A DNA stretch of 64,000 bases, taken from positions 1 through 64,000 of the forward strand of contig NZ_JAXHDD010000002.1 in assembly GCF_037072025.1 (NCBI RefSeq). The letters are read 5' to 3'. Shown piece after piece: positions 15,642-24,664 of the stretch. This DNA is from Pseudogracilibacillus sp037072025 (GTDB taxonomy: Bacteria > Bacillota > Bacilli > Bacillales > Amphibacillaceae). The position numbers and the translations under genes were made by a program. Every line of letters begins with the position of its first letter. Position 1 is the stretch's first letter. Below the pieces are notes generated by a model. That model saw only the letters and a program-made list of their open reading frames with translations, did not search any database and was not told the DNA's origin.

Positions 15642-17561
15642 TTATATATCTAAGTTTTTAACATATTCAGCATTTTCTTCAATAAATTCTCTTCGTGGTT
15701 CTACTTTATCACCCATTAAAATATTAAATACTTCATCTGCATCTATTGCATCTTTCAATTTCACTTGTAATAATGTTCTCGAATCAGGATTCATCGTTGT
15801 TTCCCACAATTGATCAGCATTCATTTCTCCAAGCCCTTTATAGCGCTGAATATTTGGCTTTGGTGACTCTGGCAGTTCAGCTAAAAGGGCGTCTAACTGA
15901 TCATCACTATATACATAATGCAACGATTTCCCTTGCTTTATTTGATATAACGGTGGCTGTGCGATATAAACATATCCATGTTCAATAAGTGGTTTCATAA
16001 AACGATAGAAGAATGTTAATAATAATGTTCGAATATGTGCACCATCAACATCCGCATCTGTCATGATGACAATTTTGTGATACCGTGCTTTTGTAATATC
16101 AAAATCTTCACCAATTCCGGTGCCAAGCGCTGTAATCATCATTCGTACTTCATTATTCGATAAAATTCGATCTAAACGTGCTTTTTCAACGTTTAAAATT
16201 TTCCCTCGCAACGGTAAAATAGCTTGAAAATGCCTATCTCGGCCTGATTTTGCAGATCCACCAGCGGAGTCTCCCTCTACGATAAAAAGTTCACTAATTT
16301 CAGGGTCTTTAGAGGAACAATCTGATAATTTCCCGGGTAAATTAGATATTTCAAGGGCACTTTTTCGCCGCGTTAATTCTCGAGCTTTCCTAGCAGCAAC
16401 TCTCGCACGGGAAGCCATCATGCCTTTTTCAACAATGACTCTGGCTACAGAAGGATTCTCAAACAAGAATTTTGAAAAAGCTTCACTAAAAACAGAATCA
16501 GTTACGGATCGTGCATCACTGTTACCTAGTTTTGTTTTTGTTTGTCCTTCAAACTGTGGATCCGTATGTTTTATCGATACAATGGCGGTCATTCCTTCGC
16601 GCACATCTTCCCCAGTTAAGTTATCATCATCTTCTTTAAATAAATTACTCTTACGTGCATAATCATTAATAACACGAGTAAGTGCTGTTCGGAACCCCGC
16701 TTCATGTGTTCCGCCTTCATATGTGTGAATATTATTAGCAAAAGAGAATAGATTACTTGCATAACCATCATTATATTGAATAGCAACTTCTACAGAAATA
16801 TCGTTGTCTTCCCCCTCAGCATATATCGGGTCATGAAGAACATCTTTTGTGCGGTTCATAAATTCAACATATGATTTTATACCGCCCTCATAATAAAATT
16901 CTTCTCTTTCTTTATCATCTCTTTTATCTTCTAAAGTTATCGTTAATTTTCGGTTTAAAAAAGCTAATTCTCTTAAACGATTTTTTAACGTATCATAATC
17001 ATATACAGTTGTCTCTGTGAATATTTCGGGATCAGGTTTAAAATTGATAATCGTCCCTGTTTTATCTGTATCTCCAATTACTTTAATTTCACCTTTTGGT
17101 TCACCTTTTGCGAATTCTAAGTAATGGACTGTTCCATTTCGGTGAACATACACTTTTAGATGGGTTGATAGGGCATTAACAACAGAAGCACCTACACCAT
17201 GGAGACCTCCAGAAACTTTATAACCGCCACCACCAAATTTACCGCCAGCATGAAGTACAGTTAAAATAAGTTCTACTGCAGGCTTCCCAGATTCTTCATG
17301 GATATCTATTGGAATTCCCCTACCGTTATCTTTAACTGTAATGCTATTATCTTCTTCTATAATGACATCAATTTTATCACAATATCCTGCTAATGCTTCG
17401 TCAATACTATTATCTGTTATTTCCCAGACTAAATGATGCAGTCCTTTTTCACTTGTTGCTCCAATATACATACTTGGTCTTTTCCGAACTGCTTCGAGTC
17501 CTTCTAATACTTGTATTTGTTCAGCATCATAAGTTTGATTACTTAATACTTTATCTTCCAT
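15642..17561 (-). CDS. gyrB: DNA gyrase subunit B
   Basis: The ATPase/TOPRIM subunit of gyrase. It has the GHKL ATP site (EITDNSIDEALAGY, DNGRGIP, and the GLHGVGASVVNALS lid), a transducer domain, and the TOPRIM motifs EGDSAGGSAKSGRD and DADVDGAHIR, ending in the GyrB tail KGLGEMN...REFIEENAEYV. An upstream ATG at 17579 would add six residues, but AAGGTGA lies at the right distance only for the ATG at 17561. That gives 639 residues, one more than in B. subtilis. It sits in the conserved recF-remB-gyrB-gyrA order. Confidence 0.97.
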   Translation of the reverse strand: MEDKVLSNQTYDAEQIQVLEGLEAVRKRPSMYIGATSEKGLHHLVWEITDNSIDEALAGYCDKIDVIIEEDNSITVKDNGRGIPIDIHEESGKPAVELILTVLHAGGKFGGGGYKVSGGLHGVGASVVNALSTHLKVYVHRNGTVHYLEFAKGEPKGEIKVIGDTDKTGTIINFKPDPEIFTETTVYDYDTLKNRLRELAFLNRKLTITLEDKRDDKEREEFYYEGGIKSYVEFMNRTKDVLHDPIYAEGEDNDISVEVAIQYNDGYASNLFSFANNIHTYEGGTHEAGFRTALTRVINDYARKSNLFKEDDDNLTGEDVREGMTAIVSIKHTDPQFEGQTKTKLGNSDARSVTDSVFSEAFSKFLFENPSVARVIVEKGMMASRARVAARKARELTRRKSALEISNLPGKLSDCSSKDPEISELFIVEGDSAGGSAKSGRDRHFQAILPLRGKILNVEKARLDRILSNNEVRMMITALGTGIGEDFDITKARYHKIVIMTDADVDGAHIRTLLLTFFYRFMKPLIEHGYVYIAQPPLYQIKQGKSLHYVYSDDQLDALLAELPESPKPNIQRYKGLGEMNADQLWETTMNPDSRTLLQVKLKDAIDADEVFNILMGDKVEPRREFIEENAEYVKNLDI

Positions 17562-17606
17562 AAAAAAATTCACCTTCATTTCATTAATTAAGGTACCTTA
17601 ATTACT

Positions 17607-17870
17607 TTATCTCTTCTCTACTTGATTCATAGTTGCATATAATTCTTCTCTATTTTTTAAAGTGGATGTAGAAAATGAACTGTAGTAAATTGATTCATCT
17701 GTTATGATAATGGATTTTGCATCTATGTCTGATCCAATGACTCTTTTGTTTCTTTTTTGATCTGCTATCAATTGCCTCAATTTTGGTGAAGAATACGTAA
17801 GTTGGTAATTTAATATGGAGATGATTTTATCTGATTCAATTACTTCATCATTCCCGATATAAATAAACAA
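17607..17870 (-). CDS. remB: Extracellular matrix regulator RemB (DUF370)
   Basis: This is the small gene between recF and gyrB, formerly yaaB. In B. subtilis RemB acts with the paralog RemA to activate biofilm matrix and osmoprotectant genes. The sequence keeps the family pattern: FIYIGNDEVIESDKIISIL at the N-terminus, then KSIIITDESIYYSSFSTSTLKNR, which aligns with KSIVVTVQNIYYSPLSSSTLKKR. I prefer the TTG at 17870 because it gives the family's MFIYIG start; an ATG at 17891 would add seven residues. Expected product about 87 residues. Confidence 0.88.
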   Translation of the reverse strand: MFIYIGNDEVIESDKIISILNYQLTYSSPKLRQLIADQKRNKRVIGSDIDAKSIIITDESIYYSSFSTSTLKNREELYATMNQVEKR

Positions 17871-17998
17871 TAATTTTCCATTCCTTTTCATTTTCTAAAA
17901 AGTTCTTTCTGCTCTGTCTATAAACATGAACAAAAATATTTCTATCATAATTATAGATACTAAAGAATTCATCATCTAGCAGTGAACTATTACACGCT

Positions 17999-19114
17999 TT
18001 AAAAAGTAATTACGCCATTTTGCACAGAATAAATAGACGCTTCTTCTAGCGTATTATGGTTAATTCCGTCTACAGTTGTCGTAGAAACGAACGTTTGGAC
18101 TTTTCCTTGAATTGTACTTAACAAATGGGATTGCCTAAAATCATCCAATTCGCTTAACACATCATCTAAAAGTAGAATAGGAAATTCATTTGTTTGATCA
18201 TAGATAAGATCAATTTCGGCTAATTTTAATGATAATGCAGTTGTACGTTGCTGTCCTTGAGAACCGTATAGTTTTACGTCTTTATCATTTATATAGAAAA
18301 TTAAATCATCACGATGTGGACCGATTAAAGTTAGACCACGATTAATTTCATTTCTTTCAATTTGTAAAAACGCCTCTAAATACTTATTCTCCAGTTTCTC
18401 CTCATCGTCATCTTCTAATACTTCAACGCTTGATGTATAGATAATTTTAAGATATTCCTGTTCACGACTTATTTTAAAATGAATAGGAATTGCCCATTTC
18501 CGTAGTAGCTGTAAAAAAACAAAGCGCTTTTTTAAAATAATAGCAGCATGTTTAACTAACTGCTGTGTTAAAACAAATAATAATGTTGTGTCCGGCTCTG
18601 TTTGATGTTGTAATTGTTTCAACAAATGATTTCGTTGTTTTAAAACTTTTTGATATTGTCCTAAATGGTAAAGATATAATGGTTCGATTTGGCCTAATTC
18701 CATATCAATAAATCTCCTACGCATTTGTGGGGAGCCTTTGACTAGTGATAGGTCTTCTGGGGCAAACATAACGACATTAAGAGCACCAATATATTCACTT
18801 AATCGCTTCTGTTCGATACGATTTAATTTAGCCTTTTTTCCATTTTTATGGAAAATCAATTCCATTGGAATGTTTTTATTATCACTTTTTATAATTGTAC
18901 CTGAAATTTTTGCAAATTCTTTATTCCAATAAATTAATTCACGATCATTGGATGTACGATATGATTTTGTAAAAGCTAGTAAGTAAATAGCTTCCAAAAG
19001 GTTCGTTTTCCCTTGAGCATTTTCTCCAATAATTACATTCACTCTGTTTTCAAAAGGGATATCAAGTTGGTCATAATTACGATAATTTTTTAGTTGTAAA
19101 TGGTTTAAATACAT
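17999..19114 (-). CDS. recF: DNA replication and repair protein RecF
   Basis: RecF is an SMC-like ATPase that loads RecA at gapped DNA together with RecO and RecR. The 371 residues contain Walker A GENAQGKTN at 30-38, the ABC-type signature YGSQGQQRTTALSLKLAE near residue 280 and Walker B FPILLLDDVLSELD near 310. GAGGAA lies before the ATG, and the upstream yaaA stop is only 9 bp away, so the two are coupled. Confidence 0.96.
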   Translation of the reverse strand: MYLNHLQLKNYRNYDQLDIPFENRVNVIIGENAQGKTNLLEAIYLLAFTKSYRTSNDRELIYWNKEFAKISGTIIKSDNKNIPMELIFHKNGKKAKLNRIEQKRLSEYIGALNVVMFAPEDLSLVKGSPQMRRRFIDMELGQIEPLYLYHLGQYQKVLKQRNHLLKQLQHQTEPDTTLLFVLTQQLVKHAAIILKKRFVFLQLLRKWAIPIHFKISREQEYLKIIYTSSVEVLEDDDEEKLENKYLEAFLQIERNEINRGLTLIGPHRDDLIFYINDKDVKLYGSQGQQRTTALSLKLAEIDLIYDQTNEFPILLLDDVLSELDDFRQSHLLSTIQGKVQTFVSTTTVDGINHNTLEEASIYSVQNGVITF

Positions 19115-19123
19115 GCAAATTCC

Positions 19124-19357
19124 TCATTTGTTTGCATTAGTTTCCTGACTTTTCACAATGAGTGTTTCATTGTTTTTTAGTTTTACTACATCATTGTGAT
19201 ATAGCTTTCGGCCTCTTCTAAATTCCAGCGTTCCATTGACATAAACACCTTCCTCTGTGATATATGCTTTTATAAAGCCACCAGAATCAAATAAATTAGT
19301 TAATTTCAATAATTGATTTAAAGTAATAAAATTATCTTCTATTTGGATTTCTTCCAT
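19124..19357 (-). CDS. yaaA: S4-domain RNA-binding protein YaaA
   Basis: YaaA is a small S4-fold protein of the recF operon, implicated in ribosome assembly or RNA binding. The core TLNQLLKLTNLFDSGGFIKAYI...GVYVNGTLEFRRGRKLYHNDVV is the S4 pattern with the conserved RRGRKL. An upstream ATG at 19402 would add 15 lysine-rich residues, but AAGGA is well placed only for the ATG at 19357, which also gives the family's length (77 against 71). It precedes recF by 9 bp. Unlike in B. subtilis, it is separated from dnaN by 1.15 kb. Confidence 0.9.
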   Translation of the reverse strand: MEEIQIEDNFITLNQLLKLTNLFDSGGFIKAYITEEGVYVNGTLEFRRGRKLYHNDVVKLKNNETLIVKSQETNANK

Positions 19358-19429
19358 TTTGAACAATTCCTTTGCTTTTTTTAGTTTCATCTTTTTAGTC
19401 ATACTTTAAATCTTTCTATATTCCATTTT

Positions 19430-20500
19430 ACTAAAGTTTTTAACCAAATGGAAGCTTTACCCCTCTTCCGGTATAAAAACGCTCTAATATACTTAAAATG
19501 AATTTTTAACCCTATAAAAAGACAAATAAAGCCCTTTTCCAAAAAAGAGCTTTATCATAAATTGATTTATAAAAATGGGAAAAAATTCCTTTTCTACACA
19601 AAATCTTTAAACTGTAGAGTAGTTGTCGGTTGTTTTACACGGCAACTATTTAAAATTTGTAATGGAAAATACCGCAACTAAAATACACTGCGTTTTACCA
19701 CAAGCATAAGAGCGACATCTGGAATTGTACAAGGTTCGTCCCATCAAATACACCTGTTTAAGCTGCGCTATCGCTTGCTTTCACATTGCTTTTTTTACCG
19801 TTGGGCAGCTGATGAGCCTCCGACGTAAAGGACGTACTAGTGTCGATGACGTTACAGAACGTGACGATTGTCATCGACTCGTTGCTTCGTTCCTGTGTAG
19901 CACGGAGACCTTTCCTCCCACAGGAGTCTCCGTGTATTTCCTTCGCTGAGAAAGCGCATAGTAACAGCTCTATGCAATTATATCCTGGATTCCCGGATTG
20001 TGTAACGAGAAACTTCGAAACCCCGCGTAAATACTGGAAAGTTCCATCGTTACAAATGTTTAAAGCATAACGATGGATTCATGAACAAATTTACGACGAG
20101 ACCTTGATATTACAGCATTTTCAAATTAAACTCGTTATAAATTCCGGGAACTTAGGTTATATACTACTGTTATATCTGAAAGGCAGTCGACTCCTGGTCG
20201 GCTAAAAGTGGTCACGTCCCGGGACTGTAGCTACGCTTTTGTCCTACCGTAAAGATTTGTGACCAACACCGATATTAGCCCGTCCTGTGCGTCGCGTGAA
20301 CGGGAAAAGCACGTATCTGGAAGTCTCTGCAAGAAGTGTCTTTTGCTTCTGAAAGAGGCTGAAGCCGTGCTTGCGGAAAGTGATTTCCTAGAGGCGGAAA
20401 TCAACAGCGTTGTTACTAGGTTTATAATTTTTTTCTACACGCACTTTACTTCAATTATGAAATGATAATATAAATGAATGCTCTATGAAAAAAAATATGT
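19430..20500. other. 1.07-kb gene-free repeat block splitting dnaN from yaaA
   Basis: No gene is supported here. The composition is visibly richer in G and C than the neighbours. Several segments look like the dispersed intergenic repeats of Bacillaceae: CACGGAGACCTTTCC... and ...GGAGTCTCCGTG form a near palindrome (about 19896..19935), and GCGGAAAGTGATTTCC with GCGGAAATCAACAGCG lies near 20374..20411. In most relatives dnaN, yaaA and recF are adjacent, so this is an insertion into the operon. The six-frame open segments inside are short and not conserved-looking. Confidence 0.6.
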
Positions 20501-20508
20501 AATGCCTA

Positions 20509-21645
20509 TTAATACGTTCTAACTGGCAAGATTAATTGTAATATATTTTCTTCTTCTGGAGTTTTTATAACGAATGGTCGCATTGGACCTGTAAAATTAA
20601 TTTGTACTCTTTCACTATCAATTGTCCGAAGTGTATCCAGCATATACCTTGAACTAAAGGATATTTTTATTTCTTCTCCTTTTATAGATATAGCCCCTAA
20701 TTGTTCTTTAACATTTCCAATTTCGGGAGAGTTACTGGAAATTTCAATACCATTTTGATTAATTGTATCTAAACGAATTACATTATTTTGATCAGGGCTT
20801 GATAATAGTGCTGCTCGTTCAATTGTTTGAATCAAATCTTTTGTAAAAACATCAATAACTGTCTTGCTTTCAGTTGGGATTAATCGATCTGTTTCAGGAT
20901 AATTTCCACTTAGAAGTCTTGATAAAAAATACGTATTTTCTGTATAAAATAATACTTGATTATTAAGTAATTCCATATGAATCGTATCATCATTATTATC
21001 AAAAATTTTATTTAATTCTTGAAGACTTTTACCTGGTATTACAATGTTTATAGGATCTAAATGATGACTTTGAATTGGAAATGATCTTAATGCAAGTCGA
21101 TGACTATCAGTCGCTGTAAAAGTTACTAAATTATTTTCAATAGTTATATTAACTCCTGTTAAAATTGGTCTTGTTTCCATTGGAGATACAGCAAATACAG
21201 TTTGTTTAATTAATGTTTTTAAATCTTGACATTTTATATTTAATTGCTTTTCTCCTTCATCAATTTTTATTTGTGGGTATTCACTACTACTTTGACCATA
21301 TAGCGTAAATACTGCCTTTCCAGAAGTTATAACAGTTTTAAAGTTTTCTTCAACAATAATTGTAACAATTTCTTCAGGTAATTTTTTTATTATTTCTGGG
21401 AAATGGGGTACAGGAAGAACGATTGTGCCAGTTTCAATATCGGTAATAATTACTTCATCATCTATTTGTATAGGAATATGCGATTGAATTGTAATATCGG
21501 AATTACTTCCTGTTAGTATAATTTTTGATTGAATGACGTCTATTTTCATACCAGTTAAAATAGGAATTACTGTTCTTGAAGAGATTGCAGTTGAAACAGC
21601 TTGTATACTGCTAAGCAAATATTTTTTCTTAACTTTAAATTTCAT
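20509..21645 (-). CDS. dnaN: DNA polymerase III beta sliding clamp
   Basis: DnaN forms the ring that tethers DNA polymerase to DNA. The sequence is a full three-domain clamp of 378 residues, the same length as in B. subtilis. It has the domain-1 start KFKVKKKYLL, the central TGVNITIENNLVTFTATDSHRLA and the conserved C-terminus FTGPMRPFVIK...LQLILPVRTY. The ATG at 21645 is chosen because GAGGAGGAGA precedes it; an ATG at 21660 lies upstream of that site. The gene follows dnaA across the origin's unwinding region. Confidence 0.97.
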   Translation of the reverse strand: MKFKVKKKYLLSSIQAVSTAISSRTVIPILTGMKIDVIQSKIILTGSNSDITIQSHIPIQIDDEVIITDIETGTIVLPVPHFPEIIKKLPEEIVTIIVEENFKTVITSGKAVFTLYGQSSSEYPQIKIDEGEKQLNIKCQDLKTLIKQTVFAVSPMETRPILTGVNITIENNLVTFTATDSHRLALRSFPIQSHHLDPINIVIPGKSLQELNKIFDNNDDTIHMELLNNQVLFYTENTYFLSRLLSGNYPETDRLIPTESKTVIDVFTKDLIQTIERAALLSSPDQNNVIRLDTINQNGIEISSNSPEIGNVKEQLGAISIKGEEIKISFSSRYMLDTLRTIDSERVQINFTGPMRPFVIKTPEEENILQLILPVRTY

Positions 21646-21660
21646 TATTCTCCTCCTCAT

Positions 21661-21831
21661 AGAAGATTGCTGTCATATATATATTTATTAATAAATATTT
21701 AGTAATAATAGTAATAGGGCTTGTTAATATGTGTATAAGTTAGTTTAAGCTCATATATAACTATTTTCTCAATGTTATCAACATGTGCATAACATTGGTT
21801 TTTTCATGTGGTTTATTCACAACTGTTAACA
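21661..21831. promoter_or_regulatory. oriC basal unwinding region (DnaA boxes and DnaA-trio)
   Basis: Next to the 3' end of dnaA lie DnaA boxes TTATTCACA (21813..21821), TGTGCATAA (21784..21792), TTATCAACA (21775..21783) and TGTGTATAA (21730..21738). A short GGGC segment follows, then the trinucleotide run TAG-TAA-TAA-TAG-TAA-TAG at 21700..21717. This is the DnaA-trio motif of the bacterial basal origin unwinding system. A highly AT-rich tract of A/T repeats (21671..21700) follows on the dnaN side. The order boxes/GC/trio/AT tract matches B. subtilis oriC. Confidence 0.85.
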
Positions 21832-23172
21832 TTACAGATTACTTTTGATTTCTTCCTTATATGTGTTTATTTCAGCTTGAAATTCATTATCTTCTGTTAA
21901 AAGTTCTGTTATTTTCTTATGAGCATGTATCACTGTTGTATGATCTCGTCCGCCAAATTCTTCACCTATTTTAGGAAGTGACAGATCTGTTAATTCTCTA
22001 CATAAATACATGGCAATTTGCCTAGGAAAAGCGATTGTTTTTGTTCTTTTTTTAGATAAAAATTCATCTACAGTGACATTAAATTTTTCAGCGATATAAG
22101 ACTGTATTCCTTTAATAGTTATTTTTTTCGGTCTGTTACTAGGGATAATATCTTTTAATGCTTCTGTTGCTAGTTTCGTATCAATGTCCTGATTTATTAA
22201 TGAAGAGTAGGCGATAACGCGAATTAATGCGCCTTCTAGTTCACGAATATTTGTGTCAATTTGATTTGCAATATAAAGCATTACTTCATTTGATATATCA
22301 TCTAGTCCTTCAGCTTTCGCTTTTTTAGATAAAATAGCGATTCTCGTTTCTAAATCAGGAGGTGAAATATCAGTAATTAACCCCCACTCAAATCTAGAAC
22401 GTAAACGATCTTCTAGTGTAGGTATTTCTCTTGGTGGACGATCACTTGAAATAATAATTTGTTTGTTTTCTTCATGTAATGTGTTAAAAGTATGGAAAAA
22501 TTCCTCTTGAGTTTGTTCTTTTCCCGCTAAAAACTGAATATCATCAACTAGTAAAATATCAACATTTCGATATTTATTACGAAAATTTTCTGCTTTGTTA
22601 TCCATTATTGCGTTAATAAATTCATTCGTAAATTTTTCAGAAGATAAGTAGATTACTTTTCTATCAGGATGATATTCTTTTACATAATGGCCAATTGCAT
22701 GCATTAAATGCGTCTTTCCAAGTCCGACTCCACCATAAATAAATAAAGGATTATATGATTTAGCGGGTGCTTCAGCTACAGCTAATGATGCTGCATGAGC
22801 AAACCGATTTGCGGCTCCAACAACAAACGTATCAAAAGTATATTTTGGATTTAACATATTTTGGCTATCTTCATTAATAGGATTTTTTTCCTGTATTTCT
22901 TTAACTTCTGGTTGTTCATTATTTTCATCAATAATTTCAAATCTAACGGATATTTCGGTTCCAGTCATTTCAAATAATAGTGTATCGATTACATCTGTGT
23001 ATCTTTGATCTAACCAATTTTTTGTGAATTCATTTGGAACATTTATTATAAGGATATTATCAGTTAGGCCCTTCACGGCAGTTTGACTTAACCACGTATC
23101 ATAGCTTGGTTTACTAATTTTAGATTTCATTTCATTCAATATGTACTGCCATAATTCTTCAATATTTTCCAA
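21832..23172 (-). CDS. dnaA: Chromosomal replication initiator DnaA
   Basis: DnaA binds DnaA boxes and melts the origin. The 446 residues (identical in length to B. subtilis) comprise domain I (ENIEELWQYIL...), a short linker, the AAA+ domain with Walker A GGVGLGKTH near residue 147 and Walker B LLVDDIQF near 207, and the DNA-binding domain with the GGRDHTTVIHAHKKI signature near residue 410. I place the start at TTG 23172: AGAGGTG is 5 bp upstream and it gives the family's MENI- start, whereas GTG at 23181 lies inside the ribosome site. Flanked by DnaA boxes on both sides, as expected for autoregulation. Confidence 0.97.
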   Translation of the reverse strand: MENIEELWQYILNEMKSKISKPSYDTWLSQTAVKGLTDNILIINVPNEFTKNWLDQRYTDVIDTLLFEMTGTEISVRFEIIDENNEQPEVKEIQEKNPINEDSQNMLNPKYTFDTFVVGAANRFAHAASLAVAEAPAKSYNPLFIYGGVGLGKTHLMHAIGHYVKEYHPDRKVIYLSSEKFTNEFINAIMDNKAENFRNKYRNVDILLVDDIQFLAGKEQTQEEFFHTFNTLHEENKQIIISSDRPPREIPTLEDRLRSRFEWGLITDISPPDLETRIAILSKKAKAEGLDDISNEVMLYIANQIDTNIRELEGALIRVIAYSSLINQDIDTKLATEALKDIIPSNRPKKITIKGIQSYIAEKFNVTVDEFLSKKRTKTIAFPRQIAMYLCRELTDLSLPKIGEEFGGRDHTTVIHAHKKITELLTEDNEFQAEINTYKEEIKSNL

Positions 23173-23640
23173 GTGATACACCTCTTTATTTCATAAAATA
23201 ACTAATTGTAAGTATAAAAATCCTTTCGACAATTCTCCCTGCTTATAAGGAAGAAGGAAAGGAAATATAATTTTATATCGTATCAACTATCGTCATAAAA
23301 ATCTGTTGTGGATAATATATATTATAAAATTAAAACACGTTTAATGGAACTTATTCACAATGTGGTTTTATCTTATGTACAGAAGAAAGAAAATGTTAAC
23401 ATTTTATCCACAACCTGGGGATAAGTAAGTGTTTTAAAAGAGTTATTAACATGTGGAAGCATTATTAACAATATCAAAATTTGCTAGAATATGCAATGTT
23501 TTTTATATAGTTATCCATATGTTATTCGTATTGGGTATAAAAATTATCAACATGTGTAGAAATTGTTGTTAAGGTGTCGATAATTGTAGAAAAATATTTT
23601 CATGAAAAAATTCTATGTGATTAGATTGTGGAAAACGTGA
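23173..23640. promoter_or_regulatory. oriC upstream box cluster / dnaA promoter region
   Basis: This gap holds DnaA boxes TGTGGATAA (23307..23315), TTATTCACA (23351..23359) and TTATCCACA (23404..23412), plus one- or two-mismatch sites at 23416, 23443, 23462, 23511 and 23544. It corresponds to the incA/incB part of the bipartite B. subtilis origin. The dnaA promoter must lie here on the minus strand; I could not fix it. Confidence 0.85.
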
Positions 23641-23647
23641 ATCTTTT

Positions 23648-23887
23648 AGTGCGTGTTCAAAAAGGAGGTTATAAAGGACCAAGAAGTTCGAGTCGGCGCA
23701 GTTTCGAGTAGCGAAATGTATGCATTTAGATACATGAGCAAAGATCTGGCACGCAGGAAAAGTGCTTTTCTTTTCCAAGGAAACGCTTCTAGCACGCAGA
23801 AAAAGTGCTTTCCTTTTTCAAGGAGCGGAGAAACAAGCCAACAAAGAAATTCGCAGTGTCATTTTTACCGGACTTTTTGAACATCCT
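23648..23887 (+). mobile_element. MITE-like element B, copy 1 (inside oriC region)
   Basis: Bounded by AGTGCGTGTTCAAAAAG on the left and CTTTTTGAACATCCT on the right, which are terminal inverted repeats. The inside matches the copy at 28104..28258 (GGACCAAGAAGTTCGAG, ATGTATGCAT, AGATACATGAG, CAGTGTCATTTTTACCGG). This copy has an extra internal duplication around GCACGCAGGAAAAGTGC. It carries no credible gene. It lies between the DnaA boxes and the rpmH promoter. Confidence 0.8.
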
Positions 23888-23918
23888 CTATTATTAAATT
23901 TTAGTATGCGGTTGTATG

Positions 23919-23947
23919 TTGACTAATGTTTGTTGTTTACGTATAAT
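23919..23947 (+). promoter_or_regulatory. Sigma-A promoter of rpmH-rnpA
   Basis: TTGACT (23919..23924) and TATAAT (23942..23947) are separated by exactly 17 bp. It lies 132 bp upstream of rpmH. Confidence 0.85.
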
Positions 23948-24079
23948 TATCAAGACAGTTTTTGTCATGGAAACATTGAATGAAGAGTAAGTTATTTTAC
24001 ACAAAAATTGCTTCTCCTATTTTTAATATTCGTAAGTTTCTATATGAATGATCAACTAATATTTAAGGAGGTGCATGAA

Positions 24080-24214
24080 ATGAAAAGAACATTTCAACCG
24101 AACAATCGTAAACGTAAAAAAGTACATGGCTTCCGTGCACGAATGAGCACAAAAAACGGTCGTCAAGTTTTGGCTCGTCGCCGTCGTAAAGGAAGAAAGG
24201 TATTGTCTGCATAG
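24080..24214 (+). CDS. rpmH: Ribosomal protein bL34
   Basis: A 44-residue, very basic 50S subunit protein with the invariant family sequence KRTFQPNNRKRKKVHGFR and ...RRRRKGRKVLSA. Upstream in-frame ATGs exist, but AAGGAGGTG lies just before the ATG at 24080, which gives the universal bL34 length. It starts the conserved rpmH-rnpA-yidC-jag series on the opposite side of oriC from dnaA. Confidence 0.98.
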   Translation: MKRTFQPNNRKRKKVHGFRARMSTKNGRQVLARRRRKGRKVLSA

Positions 24215-24245
24215 GCCACTGAAGCAAGTCAGTGGTCTTTTTTCA
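24215..24245 (+). terminator. Terminator/attenuator between rpmH and rnpA
   Basis: CCACTGA and TCAGTGG form a stem followed by CTTTTTTC. Because rnpA follows without an obvious promoter of its own, it probably reduces rather than abolishes readthrough. Confidence 0.75.
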
Positions 24246-24287
24246 GTTTTAATAGATTGAAGTAAAATTTAAAGGTGATTGTTTGAA

Positions 24288-24632
24288 ATGAAAAAAGCTT
24301 ACCGAGTGAAGAAAAATAGTGAGTTTCAGGAAATATTAAAAACCGGTAAATCCTTTGCAAATCGTGAGCTTGTCATATACTATAAAGAAAAACCGTTACA
24401 AACTCATTTTAGAATTGGAATATCAGTTGGAAAAAAAATTGGGAACGCAGTAACTAGAAATCGAATAAAGCGATACATTCGTCAATCATTTATTCAATTA
24501 GAAGATTTAGTTATTGAAGAAATAGATATAATTATCATTGCAAGAAAACCAGCAGTTGATATGGACTGTAAACAAATAAAAAATAGTCTTATTCATTTAT
24601 TACGAAAGCAAAATCTTTTATTATATAAATAA
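24288..24632 (+). CDS. rnpA: Ribonuclease P protein component
   Basis: RnpA is the protein cofactor that helps RNase P RNA bind pre-tRNA. The 114 residues show the family's basic N-terminus (KKAYRVKKNSEFQEIL) and the RNR motif GNAVTRNRIKRYIRQSF near residues 50-66, then IIIARKPA. The ATG at 24288 is chosen because AAGGTGA lies 9 bp upstream; a TTG three codons earlier lies too close to it. Confidence 0.96.
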   Translation: MKKAYRVKKNSEFQEILKTGKSFANRELVIYYKEKPLQTHFRIGISVGKKIGNAVTRNRIKRYIRQSFIQLEDLVIEEIDIIIIARKPAVDMDCKQIKNSLIHLLRKQNLLLYK

Positions 24633-24664
24633 GGTAGTTTGTTTACTGTTAGGAGGAAGTTATT

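Noticed and set aside
13479..16662. Several 70-90 codon plus-strand frames opposite gyrA and gyrB
   Set aside because: They are antisense shadows of strongly conserved coding sequence, without ribosome sites or recognisable domains.
20259..20465. 68-codon plus-strand frame in the dnaN-yaaA block
   Set aside because: It lies across dispersed-repeat-like sequence, has no ribosome site and its composition is not protein-like.
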